This document shows, in pieces, positions 44,647 to 54,317 of a stretch of DNA of 64,000 nucleotides (its first letter is position 1; each line of letters starts with the position of its first letter). The stretch is from positions 1,612,001 to 1,676,000 of the forward strand of contig NC_015321.1 of the NCBI RefSeq assembly GCF_000194605.1. The letters are read 5' to 3'. Source of the stretch: Fluviicola taffensis DSM 16823 (GTDB lineage Bacteria; Bacteroidota; Bacteroidia; Flavobacteriales_D; Crocinitomicaceae). The translations under genes were made by a program, and so were the position numbers. The notes under the pieces were generated by a model. It was not told the DNA's origin and did no database searches. It worked only from the letters and a program-made list of their open reading frames with translations.

Positions 44647-45405
44647 GTGAAATCGCTTTCTGTTGTCATAATTACGTTAAATGAAGAACGGAATATCCAA
44701 CGTTGCTTAAAATCTATCCGCGATTTGGCAGACGAAATCATTGTTCTAGACGCATTTTCAACAGATAAAACAGCTACAATTTGTGAACAATACAACGTTC
44801 AATTTGTACAAAGAGCCTGGGAAGGTTATGCCGCAAGTAAAAATCACCTCAACAGTTTAGCAACTTCCAAATACATCCTTTCACTCGATGCTGACGAAGT
44901 GATCAGTGAAGCACTTTATCTTGAAATCAAAGCTGAAAAAGGAAACGGATTTAAAGGAACGTATTCTGTCAATCGACTAACCAATTACATGGGAAAATGG
45001 ATTTATCACAGTGGTTGGTTTCCAGATATCAAACCTCGTTTATTTCCCAAAGAAGGTTCTTACTGGTCGGGCGAATATGTACACGAAGAATTAGTTCACC
45101 CACCTTCTGAAGTCAAAATATTCAAAGGTGTGCTGGAACATTATTCCTATTATTCGTACGAAGATCACCGAGCCCGAGCAGATAAATATTCGATATTGAC
45201 AGCACAAAAATTCAATGCAAAAGGTAAAAAAGCAGGACCTCTCAAACCAATTATTAGTGCTGTTGGTCGTTTTGTTGCGATGTATTTTATTAAATTAGGC
45301 TTTCTAGATGGTTGGAAGGGTTTCAAAATTGCTCAGATTAGCGCTCAGTCCAACGTTTTGAAGTACAAAGAACTAAGAAGACTGAATCGTGAAGGAAGAA
45401 ACTAA
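44647..45405 (+). CDS. family 2 glycosyltransferase, WaaE/KdtX-like
   Basis: A 252-residue cytoplasmic glycosyltransferase starting with GTG. It has SLSVVIITLNEERNI at 3-17, LDAFSTDKTA, and the metal-binding SLDADEVIS, and it resembles WaaE-type enzymes that add glucose to the inner core of LPS. A basic, hydrophobic C-terminus may dock it to the membrane. It overlaps the following family 9 gene by 17 bases, which supports a shared envelope-polysaccharide role. Confidence 0.87.
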   Translation: MKSLSVVIITLNEERNIQRCLKSIRDLADEIIVLDAFSTDKTATICEQYNVQFVQRAWEGYAASKNHLNSLATSKYILSLDADEVISEALYLEIKAEKGNGFKGTYSVNRLTNYMGKWIYHSGWFPDIKPRLFPKEGSYWSGEYVHEELVHPPSEVKIFKGVLEHYSYYSYEDHRARADKYSILTAQKFNAKGKKAGPLKPIISAVGRFVAMYFIKLGFLDGWKGFKIAQISAQSNVLKYKELRRLNREGRN

Positions 45406-46408
45406 AGATTGGAACGGAAAACACATTGCAATTAGTCGCACAGATAGTATTGGTGATGTCCTTTTAACACTCCCCATTACAGCTTGGCTGAAGGAGAAAT
45501 ACCCTACTTGTAAAATCACTTTTTTCTGCAGAAACTATACGGCTCCAATTGTCAAACATTACGAATCCGTTGATGACATTGTCAAAATCGATGATTTGCT
45601 GACACTTCCTAAAAAAGAGCAAATTGATGCAATCGAAAGTTTGAATTTAGATGCTGTTGTTCACGTATTTCCTAAAAAAGAACTTGCCAAACTCTTCAAA
45701 AAGGCATTGGTTCCAACACGAATTGGAACTTCTCACCGCCTTTTTCATTTGAATACCTGTAACATACGTCCTAATTTTACGCGTAAAAAATCCCCGCTTC
45801 ACGAATCGCAACTGAACTTTGAATTGATTCGCCCTTTTGGACTTTCACAAATCCCAAGTTTAGAAGAAGTCTCTAAATACACATCCTCTTTCGGAAGTGA
45901 AAAAGAAGAATTACCTCCCGAATTTGATTCGCTAATCGGCAAAAAATATGTTATTCTCCATCCAAAATCTCAAGGAAGTGCCAGAGAATGGCCGATTGAG
46001 AAATACATTGAATTGGCAAAACAGCTAATCGTAAAAGATTACGAAGTTGTTTTTACAGGAACAGAACAAGAAGGAAAATTGTTTCGAAAAGAAATTCCAA
46101 CCGATGCGAGTTCCTATGATTCCACTGGTAAGTTGAACATTGATCAATTGATTTGGCTCATCAAAAATGCATCTGGATTGGTTGCCTGCAGTACAGGTCC
46201 ATTGCACATCGCTGGGTTTCTGAACACAAAAGCAATTGGGTTGTTTTCACCAAGAATTCCCATTCACCCAGGAAGATGGAAACCTCTTGGCAAACATTCT
46301 ACTCCACTTATTTTTGATTCAAATTGCGAAAAGTGTATGGCGAAAAAAGAATGTGATTGCATTTCTAGCATCTCAGTAGAAACCGTTTTGAACGAAATTT
46401 TAAAGTAG
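45389..46408 (+). CDS. family 9 glycosyltransferase (heptosyltransferase-like)
   Basis: A 339-residue GT-B enzyme starting with GTG. The N-terminal ISRTDSIGDVLLTLPI (about 12-27) and the donor-site region LVACSTGPLHIAGFLN are the marks of LPS heptosyltransferases. A cysteine-rich CEKCMAKKECDC segment near the C-terminus is an additional feature. It pairs with the preceding GT2 enzyme in LPS-core or glycan assembly. The sugar is unknown. Confidence 0.87.
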   Translation: MKEETKDWNGKHIAISRTDSIGDVLLTLPITAWLKEKYPTCKITFFCRNYTAPIVKHYESVDDIVKIDDLLTLPKKEQIDAIESLNLDAVVHVFPKKELAKLFKKALVPTRIGTSHRLFHLNTCNIRPNFTRKKSPLHESQLNFELIRPFGLSQIPSLEEVSKYTSSFGSEKEELPPEFDSLIGKKYVILHPKSQGSAREWPIEKYIELAKQLIVKDYEVVFTGTEQEGKLFRKEIPTDASSYDSTGKLNIDQLIWLIKNASGLVACSTGPLHIAGFLNTKAIGLFSPRIPIHPGRWKPLGKHSTPLIFDSNCEKCMAKKECDCISSISVETVLNEILK

Positions 46409-46409
46409 A

Positions 46410-47225
46410 ATGAGACCTGCCCTCAGCATATTGATCTATACCAATAGCTGGGTTGCATTGTGCGTTACAAGCCTAGTTTACGGTATTGGAAGTTATTTTC
46501 AATTAGATCATCTCGAATTGTTCGCCCTTTGGAGTTTTACTGGAACAGTAAGTGCTTATCAACTCCATCGGTTGTTTCGTTTGCGCCAATTAAATCATTC
46601 TGTGCGTTCGAATCGACGTTTATTGTGGATGCAAAACACCTATTCCTTCCAGATTACTTGGTTTATTTTAAACTTTCTGATTTGTTTGGTTTGTCTATTT
46701 TACATTCCATTGAACAAAGAAGTTGGTGTATTAATCGGTTTGAATGCGTTGATTGTTGCTCTTTATGCACTTCCAGTTCCTCTTATCGGAAACGGAATTC
46801 GAAACATTCCTTTTGCCAAAAACGGGTTAATATCTCTCAGTTGGATTCTGATTGTTTTCATCCCTTTCGCTTCCATAAAACAGCTTGATTTGATCCCTTG
46901 GGAAATCCCAGTGCTGCTTTTCATTGCTGTTTTTGCTCAAATCATTCCTTTTGATAGTCGGGATATTCCACATGATCGAAAATTGCTATTCACCATTCCA
47001 CAAATCATAGGGGTTCAAAAGGCCAAATATGTTGGATTTGGTCTTTTGATTATTGCATTACTCCTCCAAACAAATCTCTTAGGCTTCCATTGGTTGCTTC
47101 CATTTACCCTCTTTTGCGGAGCGGTTGGCCATCTTATTTCGTTCAAAGTAGGTTATCAATTGCGCTTAGAATTCATGTGGGAATTACCTTTGGGATTGAT
47201 GGGACTTTGGTTTGTAGTAGCGTGA
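46410..47225 (+). CDS. polytopic membrane protein, UbiA-like
   Basis: A 271-residue protein of about eight to nine membrane helices. The segment QIIPFDSRDIPHDRKLLFTIPQIIG resembles the second Asp-rich motif of UbiA prenyltransferases, and NIPFAKNGLISLSW fits the surrounding helix. The first Asp-rich motif is not evident (SAYQLHRLFRLRQLN stands near its place), so catalytic activity as a prenyltransferase is doubtful. It begins 1 base after the glycosyltransferase stop and is therefore probably part of that operon. Confidence 0.62.
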   Translation: MRPALSILIYTNSWVALCVTSLVYGIGSYFQLDHLELFALWSFTGTVSAYQLHRLFRLRQLNHSVRSNRRLLWMQNTYSFQITWFILNFLICLVCLFYIPLNKEVGVLIGLNALIVALYALPVPLIGNGIRNIPFAKNGLISLSWILIVFIPFASIKQLDLIPWEIPVLLFIAVFAQIIPFDSRDIPHDRKLLFTIPQIIGVQKAKYVGFGLLIIALLLQTNLLGFHWLLPFTLFCGAVGHLISFKVGYQLRLEFMWELPLGLMGLWFVVA

Positions 47226-47232
47226 ATTTCCA

Positions 47233-47263
47233 TTTGTTCTTTCCAATCTTTAACCTAACTTTG
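47233..47263 (+). promoter_or_regulatory. Bacteroidota-type promoter for pgk
   Basis: TTTG (47233-47236), a 19-base spacer and TAACTTTG (47256-47263) match the -33/-7 consensus of Bacteroidota vegetative promoters with ideal spacing. The ATG of pgk follows 22 bases later. This is the clearest promoter in the window. Confidence 0.75.
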
Positions 47264-47285
47264 CCTCAAAATTAAGATACCGTTA

Positions 47286-48479
47286 ATGGCAACAATAGCA
47301 ACTTACGATTTTCAAAACAAACGTGCTTTAGTACGTGTAGATTTTAATGTTCCTTTGAACAAAGAAACGCTTGAAGTAACTGATGATACACGCATTCGCG
47401 CAGCATTACCAACTGTAAAGCACATTCTTGAAAATGGAGGAAGTGTTGTGTTAATGTCGCATTTGGGAAGACCAAAAGAAGGACCAGAAGACAAATTTTC
47501 TTTGCGCCATATCAAAAACAGAATCGAAGAGTTACTTGGAAAATCGATCAAGTTTTCATCCGATTGCATTGGAGCAAGTGCTGTTGAAATGAGCTCAAAT
47601 TTGAAACCAGGTGAAGTTCTATTGCTTGAAAACGTGCGTTTTTACAAACAAGAAACAGCTGGAACAGAAGCATTCGCAGCAGATCTAGCAAAACATGGAG
47701 ATTGCTATGTAAACGACGCTTTTGGAACAGCCCACAGAGCCCACGCATCAACCACAGTTGTCGCAAACTATTTTCCAAACGATAAAATGTTCGGTTTCCT
47801 TTTGGAGGCTGAAATTAAAAGTGTAGATCGCGTTTTGAACAGCCATGACAAACCATTGACAGCCATAGTTGGTGGAGCAAAAGTTTCTTCCAAGATTACG
47901 ATTATAGAACGCCTTTTAGAAAAAGTGGACAACCTAATTGTTGGAGGTGGAATGGCCTATACTTTTGTAAAAGCACAAGGTGGAGCAGTTGGAAGTTCAT
48001 TGGTGGAAGATGATTTCTTGACTGTTGCCAATGAAATTCTTGAAAAAGCAAAAGCAAAAGGGGTGAATCTTTACATTCCAACAGATACAATCGTTGCAGA
48101 TAAATTTGACAATAACGCAAGTACACAACTCGTTCCAATTGGAGAGATTCCTACTGGTTGGATGGGATTGGATGTTGGTCCGGAATCCATTAAAGCTTGT
48201 GCGGAAATCATTGAGGATTCGAAACTGATCTTGTGGAACGGACCAATGGGTGTTTTTGAAATGAGCAATTTCCAGAAAGGAACCGCAGAAGTAGCACAGG
48301 CTATTGTTCGCGCTACTGAAAAAGGAGCTTTCTCACTGATCGGTGGTGGTGATTCTGTTGCAGCTATCAATCAATTCGGATTGGCAGATAAAGTAAGCTA
48401 CGTTTCTACCGGTGGTGGAGCGATGTTAGAATATTTGGAAGGAATTGAATTGCCTGGAATAAAGGCGATTCGTTCATAA
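47286..48479 (+). CDS. pgk: phosphoglycerate kinase
   Basis: A 397-residue glycolytic enzyme making ATP from 1,3-bisphosphoglycerate. It shows RVDFNVPLN (17-25), the substrate segment [25 protein letters not shown] and the nucleotide-binding GPMGVFE and GGGDSVAA motifs. The length is standard for bacterial Pgk. It has its own promoter upstream and a hairpin terminator downstream. Confidence 0.97.
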   Translation: MATIATYDFQNKRALVRVDFNVPLNKETLEVTDDTRIRAALPTVKHILENGGSVVLMSHLGRPKEGPEDKFSLRHIKNRIEELLGKSIKFSSDCIGASAVEMSSNLKPGEVLLLENVRFYKQETAGTEAFAADLAKHGDCYVNDAFGTAHRAHASTTVVANYFPNDKMFGFLLEAEIKSVDRVLNSHDKPLTAIVGGAKVSSKITIIERLLEKVDNLIVGGGMAYTFVKAQGGAVGSSLVEDDFLTVANEILEKAKAKGVNLYIPTDTIVADKFDNNASTQLVPIGEIPTGWMGLDVGPESIKACAEIIEDSKLILWNGPMGVFEMSNFQKGTAEVAQAIVRATEKGAFSLIGGGDSVAAINQFGLADKVSYVSTGGGAMLEYLEGIELPGIKAIRS

Positions 48480-48496
48480 TCAGAAAAATACAAAAG

Positions 48497-48535
48497 AAAT
48501 TCCCTGGTTTGTTCAACAGATCGGGGATTTTTTTT
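48497..48535 (+). terminator. rho-independent terminator of pgk
   Basis: AAATTCCC (48497-48504) pairs with GGGGATTT (48523-48530), eight pairs including one G-U, around an 18-base loop, and is followed by a run of eight T (48528-48535). It starts 18 bases after the pgk stop. Confidence 0.8.
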
Positions 48536-48702
48536 GAATCCTGTTCATGTGGAAGCGTAAAATTTTCAGTCGTTGTCTACTGATGCTCATTTTGTGTTTC
48601 CAAATCTTCTATTATTTATTCCTTCGTGATCTGATAGTGTAATATTGATTTGTCAATAATCTATTTATTGACGGTATCAGACCGCATAAAGAAACCCGAA
48701 TT

Positions 48703-49308
48703 ATGAAAAAAGCAATCCTGATCATTCTCCAATTGGCTTTAATTACAACTTTGTTCAGCCAGGAAACGGAAACTCCAATTACAACAACTCCTCTTAAAAA
48801 CAAACACACGATTTATGCGGAAGTATTTGGCCAGGGATTTTCCGGGTCACTCAATTATGACCTGCTTTTTAATTCGGAAAAAAAGTGGAAACGTTCATTG
48901 ACCGTTGGAATAATCGCTGTTCCAAGATCATTTGGATTTGGTGACGGTGCTTATATCGGGCTTCCGGTTTCTTACAATTGGTTATTCGGTAACAAAAGAA
49001 GCCACCTGGAACTCGGAATCGGATTAACCACACAAATCGGTGAAGATTACATTTTCGGATCGGATCAAAGACGCTTTTCCCGTATTTACACGTATCTTAC
49101 TCCCAAGATCGGTTACCGTTTTCAACCATATAAAACCGGTATCTTCTTCAGAGCTACTTTAACACCGCATGTGTCACTTGTAAATACGGATTTCAGTGTT
49201 CGCAACGGAAGTCTTACTACCGGCAGCTCGTTCTTCAACAACTTTATGAACCTGGGTTACCGGGCATTTCCATGGTTTGGTGTAAGTTTGGGTTATACTT
49301 TTAAATAA
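48703..49308 (+). CDS. hypothetical outer-membrane beta-barrel-like protein
   Basis: A 201-residue exported protein. The signal peptide is about residues 1-20 (ending TLFSQ). The mature part alternates polar and hydrophobic residues in strands such as HTIYAEVFGQG, SGSLNYDLLF and SHLELGIGLTT, and ends with an aromatic strand (FGVSLGYTFK), the usual mark of an outer-membrane barrel. Function unknown. Codon choice (many CTG, GGA/CGG) looks somewhat GC-richer than in neighbouring housekeeping genes. It lies 14 bases before a second protein of similar kind. Confidence 0.7.
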   Translation: MKKAILIILQLALITTLFSQETETPITTTPLKNKHTIYAEVFGQGFSGSLNYDLLFNSEKKWKRSLTVGIIAVPRSFGFGDGAYIGLPVSYNWLFGNKRSHLELGIGLTTQIGEDYIFGSDQRRFSRIYTYLTPKIGYRFQPYKTGIFFRATLTPHVSLVNTDFSVRNGSLTTGSSFFNNFMNLGYRAFPWFGVSLGYTFK

Positions 49309-49322
49309 CACCATACAAACCG

Positions 49323-50162
49323 ATGAAAATCGCTATTTCAATTTTACTTAGTCTACTTTCAACTGGTTCATTCGCACAGCAAACCAGGGATAAGCTGGTT
49401 GTGGAAGTTTCACCCGTCAATATTTTCTTTTCACGTGGTTTCATGTATTCTATTCAGGGCAGTGTTGAGTATTCCTTTAAAAACCGGTTTCAATTGACCG
49501 GCAGGTACAACCAAACACTTCAGCTCCAGCATGATTTCTTGACCCCGGATTTAAAACCAGATCCCTATTCGCCGGCAAGTTATGCTCAACTTGGCTTTTC
49601 TGCATCACTTTACGATACTGAAAACCATAATCGAAAAACACCTCATTTGTGCCATGCATTCAAAGTGGAAGCTGGAATCATGTACTTCAGACAAGAAACC
49701 AAAAACCTGGAATACTACACCTACGACACAACCGCTTTGGGTCAGCGAAAAGTCATTAAAGGGAAAAACACCTTGTCATTGACGCTCGGATTTCAATATC
49801 AAATTCGGGAATACAAGGTGAAAGATACCACCGACGTTCGTTTACAACGCCAGCACAGGCTCTCCTTAGGAGTAATTTACGGATTAGACTATTTTTTGCC
49901 GGCATTTAGTAATATTCCCGGAGAGTATCCATCGTTCCATGCTCCGAAAGACTATGCCTTTGATCGCTGGGGTGTTTATTTCCGGTACAATTTCAGACAA
50001 CAGATCACACGCAACCTATTCGCCGGGTTAGACTTATATTGTGCTATAAACCCTTACGTTCAGTATAGATATCAAAATATATATTATGTCCCCAGAGGCA
50101 GTGAAGGAGAAATGAAAATTAAACCTTACGCAGGAATTACGGTTGGTTGGGCGTTTCTTTAA
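49323..50162 (+). CDS. hypothetical outer-membrane protein
   Basis: A 279-residue protein with a signal peptide (about 1-18, ending GSFAQ) and a beta-rich mature part: YSIQGSVEYSFKNRFQLTGRYNQ, LSLTLGFQYQI, WGVYFRYNFRQQ and a last strand GITVGWAFL with terminal aromatic residue. It looks like a small outer-membrane barrel. Specific function unknown. It shares codon use with the preceding gene, so the pair may have been acquired together. Confidence 0.68.
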   Translation: MKIAISILLSLLSTGSFAQQTRDKLVVEVSPVNIFFSRGFMYSIQGSVEYSFKNRFQLTGRYNQTLQLQHDFLTPDLKPDPYSPASYAQLGFSASLYDTENHNRKTPHLCHAFKVEAGIMYFRQETKNLEYYTYDTTALGQRKVIKGKNTLSLTLGFQYQIREYKVKDTTDVRLQRQHRLSLGVIYGLDYFLPAFSNIPGEYPSFHAPKDYAFDRWGVYFRYNFRQQITRNLFAGLDLYCAINPYVQYRYQNIYYVPRGSEGEMKIKPYAGITVGWAFL

Positions 50163-50180
50163 TTTTGAGGGAATTGAAAA

Positions 50181-50474
50181 CTACTTATCCAACACCTTTG
50201 CGATGCGGAAATAATCCGAATCCTTTTTAGGTGCATTTTTTAATGCTTCAGCTTGTGTAATTGTTACCTCCGGCTCATCGTCGCGAAGCACGTTCACTTC
50301 ATCACTCATGAAGATCAAAGGTTCTACATCATCTGTAGGAATTTCAGACAATTTCCCCATAAACCCGATGATTTTATCCATATCCTGACGGATTGCTACT
50401 TTCGCATCTCCTTCAAAACGCAATCGCGATAAATGTGCAATGTGATCAATTGTTTCTTCTGAAATCTTTTCCAT
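50181..50474 (-). CDS. gatC: aspartyl/glutamyl-tRNA amidotransferase subunit C
   Basis: A 97-residue GatC. The N-terminal ISEETIDHIAHLSRLRF segment, the central MDKIIGFMGKLSEIPTDDVEPL and the LRDDEP motif are diagnostic. It stabilises the GatA-GatB complex. It lies 8.5 kb from gatA and on the other strand, so the three subunits are not in one operon here. Confidence 0.93.
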   Translation of the reverse strand: MEKISEETIDHIAHLSRLRFEGDAKVAIRQDMDKIIGFMGKLSEIPTDDVEPLIFMSDEVNVLRDDEPEVTITQAEALKNAPKKDSDYFRIAKVLDK

Positions 50475-50501
50475 GGTGCAAAATTACAAAAATTGCTGCA
50501 A

Positions 50502-51260
50502 TCAATTCTTCATCAAGCCTCTTTCTCTCAAAGGACTTGCAACTGTATTAAAAACGAATTCTGACAATTCTGTTTCTGTCATGCTATTTTGTTGTTCCAC
50601 AGAAATTACTTCGTGCATGTAAATACGTGAAATACCTGGGTGCGCATAGCCTAAAACCTGATCTGGGTCAGACATCATGTGATAATGATCAATAAAGGTA
50701 ATTGGCACAATTGGAATCTTTGCGTGTTTTGAAAGCTTGAATGCGCCATCCTTAAACGGAATCATTTCTGGCAAGTTAAAATCTGGAATCCCGCCTTCGG
50801 GGAAAATAACAATCGACCAACCTTCTTTGATTGCTGTTTTCGCCTGTATGAATGATTTCGCAGCTTTCATGCGATCATTGCGGTAAACAGGAATATTCAA
50901 TCGCTTGAAGAAAGTCTTCATCAAAGGATAACTTAGAATTTCACTCTTCCCCATGAACAAAAACCGATGTGTGGGCAAAATGGAATACATCACAAAAATA
51001 TCAAAGTATGACGTATGATTTGAAACAATTAAATAAGGTCCTTTTGGTAAACGTACTCTATTTAATCGGTGAATCCAGATTCCACAGAAGATACGCATCG
51101 TTGAGCTCCAAACGACATTAATGGGGAAACTCCATCTTTTCCAAGAATTTCGAGAAAGTGTTATACAAATAAAAGGGTAAAAGAAAAGGAGTGTCGCAAC
51201 AAAAATCAGTCCAACATAACACTTATAACACAAACTTAAAACTCCCAGGAACTGCTTCAC
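50502..51260 (-). CDS. plsC: 1-acyl-sn-glycerol-3-phosphate acyltransferase
   Basis: A 252-residue membrane acyltransferase making phosphatidic acid. A hydrophobic N-terminus (about 8-34) precedes NHTSYFD, the H(X4)D box, a FLFMGKSEI segment and FPEGGIPD, the second substrate-binding motif. The length is normal for PlsC. It lies 27 bases upstream of gatC and may be cotranscribed with it. It is divergent from trpS. Confidence 0.88.
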   Translation of the reverse strand: MKQFLGVLSLCYKCYVGLIFVATLLFFYPFICITLSRNSWKRWSFPINVVWSSTMRIFCGIWIHRLNRVRLPKGPYLIVSNHTSYFDIFVMYSILPTHRFLFMGKSEILSYPLMKTFFKRLNIPVYRNDRMKAAKSFIQAKTAIKEGWSIVIFPEGGIPDFNLPEMIPFKDGAFKLSKHAKIPIVPITFIDHYHMMSDPDQVLGYAHPGISRIYMHEVISVEQQNSMTETELSEFVFNTVASPLRERGLMKN

Positions 51261-51381
51261 ATCTCAAAAATAATGCTTCCTTTCAAAAATCAACTATAAA
51301 AAAGAAGTCTTCCATCGAATTTCTATCCAATAGTTTCGATTTAGCAGAAAGAAACCCCTAAATTCGCAAAAAACAATTTCA

Positions 51382-52350
51382 ATGGCACGAATTCTTACAG
51401 GTATACAAAGCACGGGAACTCCTCATTTAGGGAACTTACTTGGTGCAATTTTACCTGCTATTGAATTAGCGAAAGATTCAAAAAATGATTCTTTTCTATT
51501 CATAGCTAATTTGCATTCTTTGACTCAAATCAAAGATTCCGAAACCATGCGTGAAAACACCTATTCTACAGCAGCCGTTTGGCTAGCTTGTGGATTAGAC
51601 CCTGAAAAAACAACGTTCTACAGACAAAGCGATGTAGCTGAAGTGACCGAATTGATGTGGCATTTATTGTGTTATTTTCCGTTTCAGCGTTTAACTTTAG
51701 CTCATAGCTTCAAAGATAAAGCGGATTATTTAGCAGATGTAAATGCGGGATTATTTACATATCCGATTCTGATGGCTGCCGATATTTTATTATATGATGC
51801 AGAAGTTGTTCCAGTTGGCAAAGATCAGTTGCAACATTTGGAAATTGCACGTGATGTTGCTTCCAGATTTAACCATCAAATGGGAGAAACCTTTGTTTTA
51901 CCAGATGCTCGAATTGATGAAACAACGAAAATAATTCCTGGAACAGACGGGGAGAAAATGAGTAAATCGCGCAACAACTTTATCAATATTTTTCTTCCAG
52001 AAAAGCAATTGAAGAAACAAGTGATGTCTATTCTTACAGACAGTAAAGGATTAGAGGATCCAAAAGATCCAGAAACGTGTCACATTTTCCGTTTGTATGA
52101 ATTATTGGCTTCAGCAACTGAAATTGAAACGATGAGAAGTAACTATTTAGCTGGAGGTTATGGATATGGCCATGCAAAGACAGCACTTTTGGAGTTGATT
52201 TTGAGAAAATTTTCAACTGAAAGAGAAAAATATAATGCACTAATGGAAGATAAATATCAGATAGATAAAGCCTTAGAAATTGGGGCTTCCAAGGCAAGAT
52301 TGATTGCTCAAGAAACATTAAAACGTGTAAGAACGAAGATTGGTTACTAA
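51382..52350 (+). CDS. trpS: tryptophanyl-tRNA synthetase
   Basis: A 322-residue class I synthetase. The HIGH-type motif is PHLGN at 14-18 (after TGIQSTGT), and the KMSKS loop is present in GEKMSKSRNN. The central VPVGKDQLQHLE segment is typical of TrpRS. It has a terminator about 100 bases downstream. Confidence 0.96.
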   Translation: MARILTGIQSTGTPHLGNLLGAILPAIELAKDSKNDSFLFIANLHSLTQIKDSETMRENTYSTAAVWLACGLDPEKTTFYRQSDVAEVTELMWHLLCYFPFQRLTLAHSFKDKADYLADVNAGLFTYPILMAADILLYDAEVVPVGKDQLQHLEIARDVASRFNHQMGETFVLPDARIDETTKIIPGTDGEKMSKSRNNFINIFLPEKQLKKQVMSILTDSKGLEDPKDPETCHIFRLYELLASATEIETMRSNYLAGGYGYGHAKTALLELILRKFSTEREKYNALMEDKYQIDKALEIGASKARLIAQETLKRVRTKIGY

Positions 52351-52450
52351 TTATTTTTTGATTGAAGGATACCGTTTAATCAAAATATACTATATTTGAA
52401 TCAACTTATGTTACACCAACATAAACTACTCTTATTAAACCAACATGCTG

Positions 52451-52480
52451 AAGCTCCTTATTTTGGGGGCTTTTGCCTTT
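52451..52480 (+). terminator. terminator downstream of trpS
   Basis: AAGCTCC (52451-52457) pairs with GGGGCTT (52466-52472), seven pairs with one G-U, around an 8-base loop, followed by a T-rich tail. The rest of the 221-base gap to the next gene (52351-52571) shows no gene. Confidence 0.75.
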
Positions 52481-52571
52481 TAAAGACGGTTGTTAAAGGT
52501 TATTCCTCCTGAAAAGAAGGAAATTTGTTTAAAATGTTATTTTTGTATAAATACACTGCAACTTACTTACT

Positions 52572-54290
52572 ATGCTAAAACATTTTGCACTTATTACTTT
52601 ACTTTCCTTCGGCTTTGTCGGGTGCTCTGATGATTCAGTAAATATTGAAAACTTGAAGGCAATTGGCGGTGCAAAATATGGCGGAACGTTTCGTTTCATG
52701 TCTTCCGAGAAAATTGAAACCTTAAATCCATTACAAGCAACAACACTTTACAGACAACGCATTACTTCTCAAATTTTTGACCCTATTTTACGTCTTGATG
52801 CATCTGGATCTAAAGTAATTCCTTCCATTGCAGAAAATTTTACAGTGTCGCCAAATGGAAAATCATATACCTTACAAATCAAAAAAGGAATCTATTTTCA
52901 TCCGGATGAATGTTTGGATGGTTCTGAAAGAGAATTAACAGCTGAAGATGTCAAATTCACCCTTGATTTATCGTGCAGTGGTTTAAAGATAAATGACATT
53001 AGTTTTATGTTGCATGACCGAGTTGTTGGAGCAGCGGCTTTCAACAAGGCTACAAAAAAACAATTCAAAGAAGGCGGTGTTTCAGGTGTCAAAGTTTTAA
53101 GCAAATACAAAGTACAAATTGATTTGGTAGAGGCTTTTGCAGGTTTCGACAAATTACTTACTTATAGTGGTTTTGGTGTTTTTCCGAAAGAAGCTTATGA
53201 GTTTTACAAAGATGATTTAAAGAATCATCCTGTGGGAACTGGCCCCTTTATGTTGGATGAATATTCAAGTAAAGGCATCAAATTAAAGCGCAATCCAAAT
53301 TATTGGGGAAAAGATCAATTCGGCAACCAACTTCCTTTCTTGGAAAGCATTGAATTAAGTTATACTAAAAACAAGCGCAGCGAATTAATTGCATTCAGAG
53401 AGCGAAAAATTGACTTAGTTCTTGAAATTCCTACAGACGAAGTAGACAACATTTTAGGCTCTTTAAAAGAAGCACAAGAAGGAAAAACTGTAAAGCACAA
53501 AGTGGATTCTAAGCAGTCTTTTTCTGTTACATTCATGGGGATTTCACAACAAAACCCTGTTTTTAAAGACCTTCGTGTAAGACAAGCAATTAATCATGCG
53601 ATTAATAGAGAATATTTGGTGAATCAAACACTGCAAGGTGAAGGTTATCCTGTAACCAATGGTTTTATACCTAACACTGAATTTTTTCCAGCAAATCGAG
53701 TAAAAGGGCCAGATTACAACATTGCAAAAGCACAATCTTTACTTGCTACCGCTGGTTATCCGAATGGGAAAAATTTTCCAGTTACGGTATTGTATGTTAG
53801 TGGAAATAAAGATGCATACAATCATCTTCTTGCAAAGGGTGTTGCTCAACAATTAAAAGAGAACTTAGGGATTTCAATAAGCGTTGAACTCGTTGATTTT
53901 GAAAAGAGAAACAGCTATGTGAAAACAGGAAAAGCTAGTTTATGGCTTTCAGGGTGGATTGCAGATTATCCAGATGGAGAAAGTTTTTTAAGTATTTTCT
54001 ATGGTAAGTATGCCAATCTTGATTCTGAATTCATGAATCCGTTCAAATATAGAAGCGCGAAGTTTGATGAATTGTATAGCAGATTAAACAAAGAACAAAA
54101 CGAAGACAAGCGCACTGATATCATGGTGGAATGTGATCAACAAGTAGTAAACGATGCTGTTGTAATTCCATTAACGAATGACGACTTTATCACGATGATA
54201 AATTCCCGTATTCGAAATTTCAAAACAAATTCTTTGGAAAACTTAGACTTTTCTAATATCTTTATTAAGGAACAAAAGGATTCCGAATAA
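52572..54290 (+). CDS. peptide/dipeptide ABC transporter substrate-binding lipoprotein (SBP_bac_5)
   Basis: A 572-residue periplasm-facing lipoprotein. The signal peptide ends in a lipobox with Cys18 (GFVGC). The SBP family 5 pattern is clear: GGTFRF, ETLNPLQATT, YTLQIKKGIYFHPDE, VGTGPFMLDEY, LKRNPNYWGKDQ, DLRVRQAINHAINREYLV and GWIADYPDGESFL. It binds oligopeptides or similar solutes for an ABC importer. No permease gene is next to it. Confidence 0.92.
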   Translation: MLKHFALITLLSFGFVGCSDDSVNIENLKAIGGAKYGGTFRFMSSEKIETLNPLQATTLYRQRITSQIFDPILRLDASGSKVIPSIAENFTVSPNGKSYTLQIKKGIYFHPDECLDGSERELTAEDVKFTLDLSCSGLKINDISFMLHDRVVGAAAFNKATKKQFKEGGVSGVKVLSKYKVQIDLVEAFAGFDKLLTYSGFGVFPKEAYEFYKDDLKNHPVGTGPFMLDEYSSKGIKLKRNPNYWGKDQFGNQLPFLESIELSYTKNKRSELIAFRERKIDLVLEIPTDEVDNILGSLKEAQEGKTVKHKVDSKQSFSVTFMGISQQNPVFKDLRVRQAINHAINREYLVNQTLQGEGYPVTNGFIPNTEFFPANRVKGPDYNIAKAQSLLATAGYPNGKNFPVTVLYVSGNKDAYNHLLAKGVAQQLKENLGISISVELVDFEKRNSYVKTGKASLWLSGWIADYPDGESFLSIFYGKYANLDSEFMNPFKYRSAKFDELYSRLNKEQNEDKRTDIMVECDQQVVNDAVVIPLTNDDFITMINSRIRNFKTNSLENLDFSNIFIKEQKDSE

Positions 54291-54317
54291 TTTTTTAATT
54301 TTCACTACTTGCAACGT

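Noticed and set aside
47902-48370. Open frames on the minus strand of pgk
   Set aside because: They mirror the codon pattern of pgk, have no motifs, and are typical antisense shadows.
48547-48642. 31-residue frame (MWKRKIFSRC start) with a hydrophobic core after the pgk terminator
   Set aside because: It could be a small membrane protein, but nothing besides hydrophobicity supports it.
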